DNA of 35,947 bases from Planctomycetota bacterium. GTDB lineage: Bacteria; Planctomycetota; J132. The translations under genes and the position numbers were made by a program. Under the pieces are notes generated by a model. It made no database searches. It was not told the DNA's origin and was given only the letters and a program-made list of their open reading frames with translations. Shown piece after piece: positions 8,965 through 18,952 of the stretch (position 1 is its first letter; every line of letters starts with the position of its first letter). Where the stretch lies: the NCBI GenBank assembly GCA_003694635.1, contig RFKQ01000045.1, positions 1-35,947 of the forward strand, given 5' to 3'.

Positions 8965-10551
8965 TCACAATCGAACCTGCACCAAAGAGATCACATCCTC
9001 CAACTGCCGAAGCTCCTCCAATACCTCCACCGAAGCAGGACTATCCACATTCCAAAAAGAAATCGCACGATTGCGCCTCCGATCCAAACCAAGCTCCAGC
9101 CGCGAAATGTTGATCCCGTGCCGCCCTAAAAGCGAACCAACCCGGCCAATCACACCAGGACGATCCCTGTTCTCCATCACCAAAATAAAACCCTCCGGAG
9201 TAGCCTCCAGCGGAAATTCATTCAAACGCACAACCCGCAACTCCTTCTTGCCAAAAAGCGTCCCCCCAATCTCTACACTCCTCCCCCCTCCCCAAACCTC
9301 TACTCCAATAGACGAATGAAAATCCAAACTTTCTTCCTGGATCTGACGAAAAGAAATCCCATGCCGCCTCAACAAAAACGGAGCATTCACCAAATTGACC
9401 GTGCTGTGAAAATTCTCTAATACTCCCTTCTGAACCGCAAGCCCAATCGGCTCCAACGATAACCGACGTACCTCCCCCTGATAATGAACCGAAAGACGCT
9501 CCACCGGCGCCTGCAACAGCTGCGCCGCCATGCTCCCTAACTTCTCTCCCAACCGCATATAACTCAACACCAACGGCCGATTCTCTAATGGCAAAGCCGG
9601 AAAATTTACCCCATTCCTCACCTCCCGATAAAGCAAATAACGACAAATCTGCTCCGCTATCGCCCGAGCAATACTCCGCTGCGCCTCCTGGGTAGATGCC
9701 CCTAAATGTGGCGTGCATATGAAATTCTCTAAAGCCAACAACGGATGATCCACCGGCGGTGGCTCCTGCACAAATACATCAAACGCCGCCCCTGCTATCC
9801 TCCCCTCCCGCAACGCCTCCGCTAAATCCTCTTCATTGACAATCCCACCCCGAGCACAGTTGATAAGATAAGACCCCGGCTTCATCAACGAAAGATTGCC
9901 CCGATGAATCAAATCCCGAGTGCCCTCGTTCAACGGCGTATGACAAGTCACCACGTCCGACTCCCGAAGCAACTCCTCCAACGTCCTCCTCTCAATATGA
10001 AGCTCCAAAAACCTCTCCTCCGACGTGTAAGGATCATACGCCACTACCCTCATCCCCAATCCCTGCGCCTTCTGAGCCACCACCCGACCAATGTTGCCCA
10101 ACCCAATAATCCCCAACACCTTGTTGTGAAGCTCCCGACCTACCAACCTCCCCTTCCACCACTTCCCCGACTTCAAAGACTGTACCCCCTGCGGAATGTT
10201 CCTCACAAGCGCAAACATCAAAGCAATCGTATGCTCCGCCGTCGTAATTGTACTCCCCTCCGGAGTGTTCATCACCAAAATCCCTCTCTGCGTCGCAAAC
10301 TCCACATCTATGTTGTCCACCCCTATCCCCGCCCGACCTATCACCTTCAAACGCGAAGCAGACTCAAGTACCTCCCTATCCACCATAGGCGCAGAACGTA
10401 CCACCAACGCATCAAAATCCGAAATAATCTGCGCAAGCGACGATGAATCTAATCCCACCTGAACCTCCACCTGAACCTGCGAATACGATGCAAAAACCTC
10501 AAGCGCCTCCGGCGCAATCTTCGTGGCCACAAGCACCCTATAACTATCCAC
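8965..10551 (-). CDS. serA: D-3-phosphoglycerate dehydrogenase (with C-terminal ACT domain)
   Basis: 528 aa; GRAGIGVDNIDVEFATQRGILVMNTPEGSTITTAEHT; GLGNIGRVVAQ; C-terminal ILVMENRDRPGVIGRVGSLLGRHGINIS. GTG start preceded by aggagg. Confidence 0.96.
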   Translation of the reverse strand: MDSYRVLVATKIAPEALEVFASYSQVQVEVQVGLDSSSLAQIISDFDALVVRSAPMVDREVLESASRLKVIGRAGIGVDNIDVEFATQRGILVMNTPEGSTITTAEHTIALMFALVRNIPQGVQSLKSGKWWKGRLVGRELHNKVLGIIGLGNIGRVVAQKAQGLGMRVVAYDPYTSEERFLELHIERRTLEELLRESDVVTCHTPLNEGTRDLIHRGNLSLMKPGSYLINCARGGIVNEEDLAEALREGRIAGAAFDVFVQEPPPVDHPLLALENFICTPHLGASTQEAQRSIARAIAEQICRYLLYREVRNGVNFPALPLENRPLVLSYMRLGEKLGSMAAQLLQAPVERLSVHYQGEVRRLSLEPIGLAVQKGVLENFHSTVNLVNAPFLLRRHGISFRQIQEESLDFHSSIGVEVWGGGRSVEIGGTLFGKKELRVVRLNEFPLEATPEGFILVMENRDRPGVIGRVGSLLGRHGINISRLELGLDRRRNRAISFWNVDSPASVEVLEELRQLEDVISLVQVRL

Positions 10552-10580
10552 GATATTCCTCCTTATAAATCCTTACTCAG

Positions 10581-10751
10581 AACCTTTTTAGAAAAAAGGT
10601 TTCAAACCTCTAAAAACTTTTCGCACTTTAGGGGAAAAACTTTTTGAAAAAAGTCTTTCCCCTAAAACCCCTTTTCCAAAACTTTTGAGACGTAAGGGGA
10701 ACCCTTTTTAAAAAAGGTTTCCCCCTACCACCCCCTCCCAAAAACTTCTCC
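10581..10751. repeat. Cluster of intergenic palindromes, family A
   Basis: aacctttttagaaaaaaggttt (about 10581-10602); 18-bp arms with one mismatch at 10628-10645/10648-10665; ggggaaccctttttaaaaaaggtttcccc 10696-10724, followed by ccctaccaccccctcccaaaaacttctcc that recurs at 34.6 kb. Confidence 0.8.
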
Positions 10752-10771
10752 TTCTCCACTTCTCCCCCCCT

Positions 10772-12637
10772 TTACCCGCCCGGCGAAGCCGGCGCATAAA
10801 GACTCCGATGAAGACGATAATAACGCCCCCTGCGCCTCAACAACGTCTGGTGATCCCCCACCTCCTCTACCCGACCTCGATGAAGAACAACAATCTTATC
10901 CGCCCCCTGAATCGTACTCAATCGATGCGCAATCACAATACTCGTTCTCCTACGCAGCAACCTCCCCAATGCCCGCTGAATCAACCGCTCCGTCGGCGTG
11001 TCAATCAGCGACGTAGCTTCGTCCAAAACCAAAATTGCCGGCTCCACTACCAACGCCCGCGCAAAACTCAACAACTGCCTCTGACCCGCACTAAGCGTCC
11101 GCGCCCCCTCCTCCAAAAAATGATTATACCCACCCGGCAAACGCTCAATAAACTCATCCACAAATATCTCCCGACAAACCCTCCGTACCCTCTCAAACGA
11201 AACCGCCGAATCTCCCAAACAAATATTGTCCAAAATGGTGCCCCGAAATAAAAAAACATCCTGAGGAACCACCGCAATATACCTCCGCCATCGCTCAGGC
11301 GAAATCCGATCCAAATCCACCCCCCCTACCTCTATCCGCCCCCTTGTAGGAAGATAAAATTTTAACAATAACTGAATCAACGTGCTCTTCCCTGCCCCAG
11401 TATGTCCCACCACCGCTACCGTCTCCCCCGGCCGGATGGTAAACGAAATATCCTCTAACGCATAACCCTCCCCACCATAAGTAAACCAAACTCCCTGAAA
11501 ACAAATCTCCGAAGAAAGAATTCTATCCCGCCCCCAGCTGCCTACCTCCTCAGAAACCCTCTCCAACACAGGATCCGGGCTCGCATCAAAAACCCTAAAA
11601 ATCCGCTCACAAGAAGCCATCGCCGACTGCAAAAGATTGTACTTCTCCGCCAAATAACGAATGGGCTCATAATAATAACCAAGCAACCAAATCAATGTGC
11701 TCAACGTAGCAATATCCAACTCCCTTTGGGTAATATAAAAATGCCCAAAATAAAGCAACAACGCCAAACTAAGCCCCTCCAAAAACTGCACCGTGGGAGC
11801 GTAAAAAGCCCGCACCCGAACACTCTGAAGATAGCTCCGCTTCAAATCCTCGTTGAGAGCGCAAAAACTCCGCTTCTGCCACTCCTGCTTGTTGCACAAC
11901 TGAATCAAAGACATGCCAGCGATATTCTCCGCCATAAAAGCGTTAAACTCAGAAATACGCTGGCGCAACTGCCGATAAGCCCTCCGAGCAAAATAACGAA
12001 ACACCCAACTCACCAACACCACCAACGGCAGAATCCCAAGAGCTATTGCCCCTAACCTCCACGAAAGATACGGAATCGCCACCGAAATCGCCACCACCGT
12101 AAAAATATGACGAAAAAGATCTATCAATCCAAGACTGACAAACTCCTGAATCGATTGAACATCATTGCTCACCCGCGTAACCAACCGCCCCACCGGATTT
12201 CGATGAAAATACGAAATAGGCAAGCGAAGCATGTGCTCAAAAAGCTTGGTGCGAAGCAAATAAATCACCTTCTGACCAAAATACTGCAAAATAAACTGCT
12301 GCCCCACACTCAACAAAAAAATCAAAACGGAAACCACAAAAAAAAGTACACCTAACCCCAGCAAATGACTCCCCCCATGAAAAAACGACTGCCCAAATAA
12401 ACCCCATAACCACTCCAAAAACCCACTCTCCAAACGCCGCTGCTGAGCTAAATCCGCCACCACCCAACCCTGCACCACAACGTAAAGAATGCGCAAAGCC
12501 GCAATCATTACCCCCAAAATCCCCCCAAAAATAGCAAAAAAAAGATACGGACGCAAAAACGGATAAAGCCTGCGAAGCAAAGGAAGATCCACCGCCCTTT
12601 CCCGTATCTCATCCGAGTGAAAATAACTATCCGACAT
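10772..12637 (-). CDS. ABC exporter half-transporter, catalytically canonical Walker B subunit (YheH/BmrD-like)
   Basis: Six-TM region + NBD; Walker A VGHTGAGKST, signature LSAGQRQLLSFARAL, Walker B ILVLDEATS. ATG at 12637 (MSDSYFHSDE) preferred over the longer ORF; overlaps upstream gene by 11 nt. Confidence 0.92.
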   Translation of the reverse strand: MSDSYFHSDEIRERAVDLPLLRRLYPFLRPYLFFAIFGGILGVMIAALRILYVVVQGWVVADLAQQRRLESGFLEWLWGLFGQSFFHGGSHLLGLGVLFFVVSVLIFLLSVGQQFILQYFGQKVIYLLRTKLFEHMLRLPISYFHRNPVGRLVTRVSNDVQSIQEFVSLGLIDLFRHIFTVVAISVAIPYLSWRLGAIALGILPLVVLVSWVFRYFARRAYRQLRQRISEFNAFMAENIAGMSLIQLCNKQEWQKRSFCALNEDLKRSYLQSVRVRAFYAPTVQFLEGLSLALLLYFGHFYITQRELDIATLSTLIWLLGYYYEPIRYLAEKYNLLQSAMASCERIFRVFDASPDPVLERVSEEVGSWGRDRILSSEICFQGVWFTYGGEGYALEDISFTIRPGETVAVVGHTGAGKSTLIQLLLKFYLPTRGRIEVGGVDLDRISPERWRRYIAVVPQDVFLFRGTILDNICLGDSAVSFERVRRVCREIFVDEFIERLPGGYNHFLEEGARTLSAGQRQLLSFARALVVEPAILVLDEATSLIDTPTERLIQRALGRLLRRRTSIVIAHRLSTIQGADKIVVLHRGRVEEVGDHQTLLRRRGRYYRLHRSLYAPASPGG

Positions 12638-14447
12638 CCGGGCCTCCCTCAATACACTGCAGCAACTGCTGCTGGCGATAAGTGTGAGCGTACCAACCGC
12701 CTCGCCGTAAAAGCTGATCGTGGGTGCCCTGCTCAAGAATTTGACCACCCTCCAAAACCACAATCCAATCCGCATCCTGAACCGTATGCAAACGATGCGT
12801 GCTCACAAGAATAGTAGGACGAGGACAAAGGGTCCGTAAATTGGCCAAAATCCTCCGCTCCGTCTGTGGATCCACCGCACAAAGACAGTCATCCAGCACA
12901 AGAATAGGCGGAGACATGGCCAACGTCCGAGCAAGCGCTAAGCGCTGCTTCTGACCACCCGAAAGATTGACCCCCTTCTCCCCTAAACGCGTCCGGTATC
13001 GCTCAGGTAGAGCCTCAATCTCCTCATGAATGCAAGCAAGCCTAGCCGCCCGCTCCACCACCCCAAAATCAACACCTTCCAAACCAAACGCAATATTCTC
13101 CTCCACCGTCATGGAAAAAAGAAAGGTCTCCTGAGGCATATAACCTATACTCCTACGCAACTGAGCAAGAGAAAGCTCCTCCACAGAAAAACCATCCACC
13201 CGAATCTCCCCCTCCTGAACAGAATAAAGCCGAAGAAGCAACCGCATTAACGTGGATTTCCCACTCCCCGTCGCCCCCACCAAAGCAACCGTCTGACCAG
13301 GCTCTACCCTCAACGTGATATTCTCTAACGCAGAATGAGAACTTTGAGGATAAGTAAAACAAACCCCAGAAAAGTCAATTTTTCCACGCAAAGAAACCAC
13401 AGAAACCGAAGATTCCAAAGAAAATGACGAAGGATGACCCAAAACCCCCTTTAACCTCCCCAAACTAGCCATACCCTTCTGATACATGGACATGGTCCAA
13501 CCCAACGCAATCGCAGGCCAAGTCAACAGCCACATGGCGTAAATAAATCCCACCAACTCCCCAGAACTCATCTCCCCCTGCTGCACAAATTGCCCACCTA
13601 TCCAGAGAACCAATAAACTCTGAAGAGAGACCACAAAAGCCATAAACGGCCAAAAAAGAGACTGGTACTTGGCCAAATCCAAATTGTAGCGCAAATAGTC
13701 CTGATTCTCCCGATGAAATCGCTGGATTTCCTGAGGCTCTCGCAAAAAGTTTTTGATTACCCCAATCCCGCTAAAGGTCTCCTGAGCATGAGCACTAATC
13801 ACAGCCAATTGCTGCTGAACTTTCTTGAAATGAAAATGAATCTTCCGAGAAATGTACAAAACCACAAAAGGAAGAAACGGAAGCGTCAACGCTAAATAAA
13901 AAGTTAACTCTACATTCCACGAAATCAACAAAAAAAGAACAAAACAAAAATAGCACAACGTGTCCACAAATAAAAGGAAACCAGCCCCCATCATCATGCG
14001 CACAGCGTCCACATCGTTAGAAGCTAGAGAAAGAAGCTCACCCGTTTGTGCCTTGGTGTAAAAATCCGTATCTAACTCCAAAAGCTTATAATAGTACCGA
14101 CGCCGAATGTCCCGCGCAATGTACTCCTGGGCAAAAAAGAAACATATCCGCCAAAGATAACGCAAAATCCACTGTAAAAAAATCGCACCTAGAAAAATCC
14201 ATAAAATCACGCCAATCTCACCACCACTAAACCTCCGCAAAGTGGTGGCCAATACCCCCGAAGACGGCAACCCCTGAAGAGTGTCTATAGTAATGGAGAT
14301 CAAGAGAGGCGGAATAAGCTCCAAAACATCCACCAATATAAGCACCAAAATGCCAAAAAAATAGCGGACTTTGTAGGCCCTCAGAAAAGGAAGAATGTCC
14401 ACCAAACTGGCCGAGTCCGGCGAAACCGACGAAGAAGACGAGTTCAT
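12627..14447 (-). CDS. ABC exporter half-transporter, degenerate Walker B subunit (YheI/BmrC-like)
   Basis: TM region + NBD; Walker A VGATGSGKST, signature LSGGQKQRLALART, Walker B ILVLDDCLCAVD. ATG at 14447 (MNSSSSSV); listed 14462 start is TTG. Confidence 0.92.
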   Translation of the reverse strand: MNSSSSSVSPDSASLVDILPFLRAYKVRYFFGILVLILVDVLELIPPLLISITIDTLQGLPSSGVLATTLRRFSGGEIGVILWIFLGAIFLQWILRYLWRICFFFAQEYIARDIRRRYYYKLLELDTDFYTKAQTGELLSLASNDVDAVRMMMGAGFLLFVDTLCYFCFVLFLLISWNVELTFYLALTLPFLPFVVLYISRKIHFHFKKVQQQLAVISAHAQETFSGIGVIKNFLREPQEIQRFHRENQDYLRYNLDLAKYQSLFWPFMAFVVSLQSLLVLWIGGQFVQQGEMSSGELVGFIYAMWLLTWPAIALGWTMSMYQKGMASLGRLKGVLGHPSSFSLESSVSVVSLRGKIDFSGVCFTYPQSSHSALENITLRVEPGQTVALVGATGSGKSTLMRLLLRLYSVQEGEIRVDGFSVEELSLAQLRRSIGYMPQETFLFSMTVEENIAFGLEGVDFGVVERAARLACIHEEIEALPERYRTRLGEKGVNLSGGQKQRLALARTLAMSPPILVLDDCLCAVDPQTERRILANLRTLCPRPTILVSTHRLHTVQDADWIVVLEGGQILEQGTHDQLLRRGGWYAHTYRQQQLLQCIEGGPDVG

Positions 14448-14499
14448 ATCTTTTCTGCGCAAAATAACAACTTAAGAATCGCACCCCAAAAAAAAAAGT

Positions 14500-14527
14500 A
14501 TCTTACAGATTTTATAAAAAATTGCAA
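14500..14527 (-). promoter_or_regulatory. Candidate sigma70-type promoter for the ABC operon (TTGCAA-N16-TAAGAT)
   Basis: Read on the minus strand upstream of the gene starting at 14447. Confidence 0.35.
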
Positions 14528-14608
14528 GACTTGGCCCACAATCTCCAACTCTCCTAAATAGGCAAAAAAAAACAAAACACCAAAACCCCAATTTTTGATA
14601 CAAAGCCC

Positions 14609-14636
14609 TTGACAAAATGAAGATTTTTGGTTTACT
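14609..14636 (+). promoter_or_regulatory. Candidate sigma70-type promoter for the RNase E/G gene (TTGACA-N16-TTTACT)
   Basis: Perfect -35, 4/6 -10, about 160 nt upstream of the ATG at 14795. Confidence 0.45.
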
Positions 14637-14794
14637 TTCCCATACCGTCTAAATCCTCAACCCAAGAAGGTGCCCCAACTCTGCAAAAGGCGCCGCTGAT
14701 GGAGAAACTCTCCGCGCCAGCAGAAGCTAGTCCGCCCCGCTGGCCGATAAGTCCTGATTTGCCTTAGACCGGAAATAAAAACAAGAGCTAGAAT

Positions 14795-16264
14795 ATGACC
14801 AAAAGAATGCTAATCAACGTAGTGGAGCCAGAAGAAATTCGTATCGCCATCCTAAAAAACAACTCGCTAGATGAACTCTACATCGAACGCACCGCCCAAA
14901 CACGATATCTAGGAAATATTTACAAAGCTAGAGTGGTACACCTAGAGCGAAGCATCCAAGCCTGTTTCCTAAACTTTGGCGAAAAACAAAACGCCTTTCT
15001 CCACGTCTCAGATACCCTAGAAAGCTGGCTGCGATCCTCCCAAAAAAATGGGAAAAAAGACAAACCTCTCTATATCCAGGATTTGTTCCGCAAAGGCCAA
15101 GAAGTCCTTATCCAAATCACCAAAGAAAATGTCGGAAATAAAGCACCAACCGTAACCAGCTGTATCAGCTTACCCGGACGATACCTCGTCCTCTTCCCCT
15201 TCCTACCACGCCGAGGCGTGTCCAAAAAAATCGAAGATGAAGAGGAACGACGACGACTCAAAGAACTGATCCACGAATTGGAATGCCCACCAAATATGGG
15301 AATCGTCGCGCGCACCGCGGCCTGCAACCAACCCAAAAAACTCCTCGAACGAGACCTACAATACCTCCTCAAACTCTGGGACCTAGCCTACCAACGAGCG
15401 AAAAAAGAACCAGCCCCCGCACTCATCTACAAAGAAAGCGACCTGGTGATCAAAACCATCCGCGATGTCTACTCCCAAGATATCAAAGAAATTATCATCG
15501 ACGAAAAAGAAGTCTACCAAAAAGTGCGAGACTTCCTGAAAATGATCATGCCCCGACATAAACGAAATGTCACCCTCTACGAACAACAAGAACCCCTCTT
15601 CTACGCCTTCGGAATAGAAAAAGAAATCGAAAAAGTCTATCAACATAAAGTAGAATTGAAAAGCGGTGGAACCATCGTCATCGATCAAACCGAAGCCCTC
15701 GTGGCCATCGATGTCAATAGCGGCCGCTCAAAAGGCGAAGGTACCCTCGAAGCTACCGCATACAAAACAAACCTAGAAGCCGCCGAAGAAATCGCTCGAC
15801 AACTGCGAATGCGAGACCTCGGTGGCCTAATCGTATGCGACTTTATCGATATGATCGACGACCGCCATAAAAGAGCTGTGGAACGAGCCTTCCGAGAAGC
15901 CCTCAAAGAAGACCGCGCACGGATTAAAATGGCCCGCATGTCCCGCTTCTGCATCGTAGAACTAACCAGACAACGACTGCGTACCAGCCTCAACACCGCT
16001 ACCTACACCACCTGCCCTACCTGCCGAGGAACAGGAAAAATCAAAAACCTCGATAGCATGTGTGTCCACATTATACGAGAAATTAAACTGCAAATGACCA
16101 AAAATAGCCGAGAAAAAATTACCCTCACCCTGCACCCCAAATTGGCCAATTATATCCAAAATACACGCCGAGCCACCCTCGCCAATCTGGAAAAAGAATT
16201 CAATATCTCCATCTTTATCGACAGCAACCCTGAATTCTCACTGGAAGAATACCGATTTCAATAA
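14795..16264 (+). CDS. Ribonuclease E/G family protein
   Basis: RTAQTRYLGNIYKARVVHLERSIQACFLNFG (S1-like), EALVAIDVNSGR, IVCDFIDMIDDRHK, Zn-link CPTCRGTG; followed by rplU-rpmA. Confidence 0.95.
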   Translation: MTKRMLINVVEPEEIRIAILKNNSLDELYIERTAQTRYLGNIYKARVVHLERSIQACFLNFGEKQNAFLHVSDTLESWLRSSQKNGKKDKPLYIQDLFRKGQEVLIQITKENVGNKAPTVTSCISLPGRYLVLFPFLPRRGVSKKIEDEEERRRLKELIHELECPPNMGIVARTAACNQPKKLLERDLQYLLKLWDLAYQRAKKEPAPALIYKESDLVIKTIRDVYSQDIKEIIIDEKEVYQKVRDFLKMIMPRHKRNVTLYEQQEPLFYAFGIEKEIEKVYQHKVELKSGGTIVIDQTEALVAIDVNSGRSKGEGTLEATAYKTNLEAAEEIARQLRMRDLGGLIVCDFIDMIDDRHKRAVERAFREALKEDRARIKMARMSRFCIVELTRQRLRTSLNTATYTTCPTCRGTGKIKNLDSMCVHIIREIKLQMTKNSREKITLTLHPKLANYIQNTRRATLANLEKEFNISIFIDSNPEFSLEEYRFQ

Positions 16265-16289
16265 ACCCCTCTATACAAAGGAGAAAAAT

Positions 16290-16607
16290 ATGATCTACGC
16301 TATTGTAGAAGATCGCGGTAAACAATACAAACTCAAAGAAGGTATGGTCTTCCATGTGGACCTCCTACCCCTTACAGAAGGGCAAGAAGTAGAAATGGAA
16401 AAAGTACTCCTCCTCTCCAGCAACCAAGGAACAGAAGTGGGCACCCCTTATCTAAAAAACGTTAAAGTCGCCTGCCAAGTGCAAGGTCATAAAAAAGGTA
16501 AAAAAGTCACTGTCTACAAATACAAACGAAGAAAAGGATATCATAAAAAACAAGGACACCGACAACGCTTTACCACCCTCAAAGTTCTCGCCATCCAAAA
16601 AGGATAA
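16290..16607 (+). CDS. rplU: 50S ribosomal protein L21
   Basis: MIYAIVEDRGKQYKLKEGMVFHVDLLP...KGYHKKQGHRQRFTTLKV; synteny with rpmA. Confidence 0.95.
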   Translation: MIYAIVEDRGKQYKLKEGMVFHVDLLPLTEGQEVEMEKVLLLSSNQGTEVGTPYLKNVKVACQVQGHKKGKKVTVYKYKRRKGYHKKQGHRQRFTTLKVLAIQKG

Positions 16608-16646
16608 GCTACATAAAATTATCACCCCAAAAAAAGGAGTAACACC

Positions 16647-16883
16647 ATGGCCCATAAAAAAGGACAAGGCTCTTCCCGAAACGGACGAGATAGTAACCCC
16701 AAATTTCGCGGTATCAAAAAGTACGCAGGCGAACGAGTAAAAGCCGGCAACATCCTAGTGCGCCAGCTAGGAACTAAGTTCAAACCCGGCAAAAACGTAG
16801 GAATGGGAAGGGATTTTACACTCTTCGCCCTAAAAGACGGTATGGTGCGCTTTGAAAATAAACGCCGTATCTCGGTAATCTAA
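16647..16883 (+). CDS. rpmA: 50S ribosomal protein L27
   Basis: [62 protein letters not shown]. Confidence 0.97.
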   Translation: MAHKKGQGSSRNGRDSNPKFRGIKKYAGERVKAGNILVRQLGTKFKPGKNVGMGRDFTLFALKDGMVRFENKRRISVI

Positions 16884-16925
16884 AAAGCTTAAAGCAAGCC
16901 AATCAGAAACTACGCTCCGCACGTA

Positions 16926-16970
16926 AGTGCGAGCACTCACTTCACTAGCCACCTGACAAGTGCTCGCACT
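16926..16970. terminator. Inverted repeat between convergent rpmA and moaE (agtgcgagcact ... agtgctcgcact)
   Basis: 12-bp perfect arms 16926-16937 and 16959-16970; one arm lies in the moaE 3' end; no clear T-tract. Confidence 0.45.
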
Positions 16971-17370
16971 CGCTCCACTGAGCAGTGCCGTCTTCATAAA
17001 ATTCCTTCTTCCAAATGGGCACAGACCTCTTGATCTCATCAATGACGCCATCCACCACCTCCAACGCCGCCTTGCGATGAGGAGCAGAAACCACCACCAA
17101 CAAACTCACCTCCCCAATCTCCACCCTACCCAAACGATGAACAATCGCCATGTCCTCAATGGCAAAACTATCCAGCATATCTTGACGGAGCTGAGTCAAC
17201 CTCTTCTTGGCAAACAGCTCGTAGGCCTCATAAAACAAATAACTCACCGCCTTCCCCCGATGATGGTTGCGCACAACTCCCAAAAAAGTAACCAGCGCAC
17301 CACAACAAGGATGAAAAAACTTTCTCTGAATCTCCTCCACCGGAATCGCCCGATAAGTGAGCTGAATCAT
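16945..17370 (-). CDS. moaE: Molybdopterin synthase large subunit MoaE
   Basis: FHPCCGALVTFLGVVRNHHRGK...YEAYELFAKK...IVHRLGRVEIGEVSLLVVVSAPHRKAALE...VPIWKKEFYEDG. ATG at 17370; listed start is TTG. Confidence 0.95.
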   Translation of the reverse strand: MIQLTYRAIPVEEIQRKFFHPCCGALVTFLGVVRNHHRGKAVSYLFYEAYELFAKKRLTQLRQDMLDSFAIEDMAIVHRLGRVEIGEVSLLVVVSAPHRKAALEVVDGVIDEIKRSVPIWKKEFYEDGTAQWSECEHLSGG

Positions 17371-17375
17371 CCCCC

Positions 17376-17633
17376 TCAACCTCCACTTACCGGCGGTATA
17401 AGCGCCAGCTCTCGATGCTCGCCAGTCAAAACCTGATCGTCTTGAACAAACTCCAGGTCCACCGCCAAACGACTGCGCCCAATCAAAGCCGCCAGGTCGG
17501 GATAAACCCGCTGCAACTCCGCCTTCAACTGCGACGCCTGCAAAGGAAACTCCAACTCCACCTCAAGAGGCCGATTGCCATTCTCCTCCCGAAGAAGAGC
17601 AAAAACCTGTACCTGCACCGCTTTGCTGGACAT
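17376..17633 (-). CDS. moaD: Molybdopterin synthase sulfur carrier MoaD
   Basis: Small ubiquitin-like protein ending ELALIPPVSGG, next to moaE. ATG at 17633. Confidence 0.9.
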   Translation of the reverse strand: MSSKAVQVQVFALLREENGNRPLEVELEFPLQASQLKAELQRVYPDLAALIGRSRLAVDLEFVQDDQVLTGEHRELALIPPVSGG

Positions 17634-17671
17634 CCCAAACCTCTCTTTCCAAAAACAAAAATAAAATCCTA

Positions 17672-18868
17672 TCACCGCCTAGGCAAAAAAATCACCTCCC
17701 CCTCCACACCCTTATTGGCCTCTACCACCCCAAAACCATCCATCAAACGAAGGCAAAATAAATCTCCCGAACCCTTCGTAGGTACCCATTCCCCCTCCCC
17801 ACCCCGCAAACGTAAAGGAAGATAACGCTCCCTAGAATGAGGCGAGAGCGACTCTCCCACCCGAACAAAATACGTCATAAACTCCACCGAACTAGCCCCC
17901 ATCATCTTGGCCATCACCGGCCTCACCAACGTAAGAAATGCCACCAACGAAGACACCGGATTGCCCGGCAATCCAAATACCACCACGCAACGCTCCTCCC
18001 CCCGCCAAGTGCCAAAAATTACCGGCTTGCCAGGCTTGATATGAACCCTCCGGAAATGAAGCTCTACCCCCAATTCCTCCAAAACACCCGGAACAAAATC
18101 CTTTGTCCCCGCACTCACCCCACCCGTAAGTAAAACAAGATCATAACCCAAAAGCGCCCTAGCAATCCTATCCTTCAGCTCAGACTCCCTATCCCCTATC
18201 CCCCCCAAAAGATCCGGTACACAAGGAAATTGCTCCCGAATCAAAGCAAATAACATCGGACCATTGGAATTGCGAATCTGACCCGGCCCCGGCTCCTCAT
18301 CCCAAGAAACCACCTCATCCCCTGTGGCCAAAATAGCCACCCGCGGAGAAGAACCTACCCAAACCTCCGTCTGACCCAACGTGGCCAAAATGGCTATCTC
18401 CTCCGGCCGCAACCGACTGCCCTTGGCCACCGCCAACTCATCGGCCTGAATGTTCTCTCCCCGACGACGCACCGCCTCCCCCACAGATACGCAGCGAAAC
18501 ACCTGTACCCTTCCCCCACCAAAACCACTGGTGTCCTCCACCTTCACCACCGCATCCGCTCCCTCAGGAAGCGGAGCACCCGTCATAATCTCCGCCGCCT
18601 GACCAGCTCGAATCACCCTCTCCGGCATGCAACCAGCAGGAATCCTCTCCACCACCTCCAGCTCCACCGGCGCCGAAACCGTATCCCGCGACCTTAAAGC
18701 AAAACCATCCATCGCCGCCGTGTCCCAAAGAGGATGAGGAAATGAAGCAAAAATGTCCTCCGCAAGATAATAACCGAACGAAGAAAGCAACTCCCGCCGC
18801 TCCACCGAAAGAAGCGGCGCCCTCTCCAACGCTATCCGCAAAGCCTGAGAACGAGAAATCGCCTCCAT
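17672..18868 (-). CDS. moeA: Molybdopterin molybdenumtransferase MoeA
   Basis: WDTAAMDGFALRS, EIMTGAPLPEGADAVVKVED, LLTGGVSAGTKDFV, VFGLPGNPVSS. ATG at 18868 (MEAISRSQAL). Confidence 0.95.
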   Translation of the reverse strand: MEAISRSQALRIALERAPLLSVERRELLSSFGYYLAEDIFASFPHPLWDTAAMDGFALRSRDTVSAPVELEVVERIPAGCMPERVIRAGQAAEIMTGAPLPEGADAVVKVEDTSGFGGGRVQVFRCVSVGEAVRRRGENIQADELAVAKGSRLRPEEIAILATLGQTEVWVGSSPRVAILATGDEVVSWDEEPGPGQIRNSNGPMLFALIREQFPCVPDLLGGIGDRESELKDRIARALLGYDLVLLTGGVSAGTKDFVPGVLEELGVELHFRRVHIKPGKPVIFGTWRGEERCVVVFGLPGNPVSSLVAFLTLVRPVMAKMMGASSVEFMTYFVRVGESLSPHSRERYLPLRLRGGEGEWVPTKGSGDLFCLRLMDGFGVVEANKGVEGEVIFLPRR

Positions 18869-18952
18869 CACCAAAGTGCCTTCATCCCAATAGACTAGAA
18901 AACTATACCCAAAATAAAATAAAAAAAATCCCCCAACCAGAAAAACCATAAA

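Noticed and set aside
9904-10446. 180-aa + strand ORF antisense to serA
   Set aside because: Basic low-complexity translation opposite a well-supported gene; skew artefact.
14690-14745. Hammerhead-ribozyme-like CTGATGGAG in the RNase E/G leader
   Set aside because: The core lacks the CUGANGA sequence and a GAAA after stem II, so it does not satisfy the hammerhead consensus.
16926-16970. Palindrome as an operator for moaE
   Set aside because: Located at the 3' end between convergent genes; a transcription-end structure is simpler.
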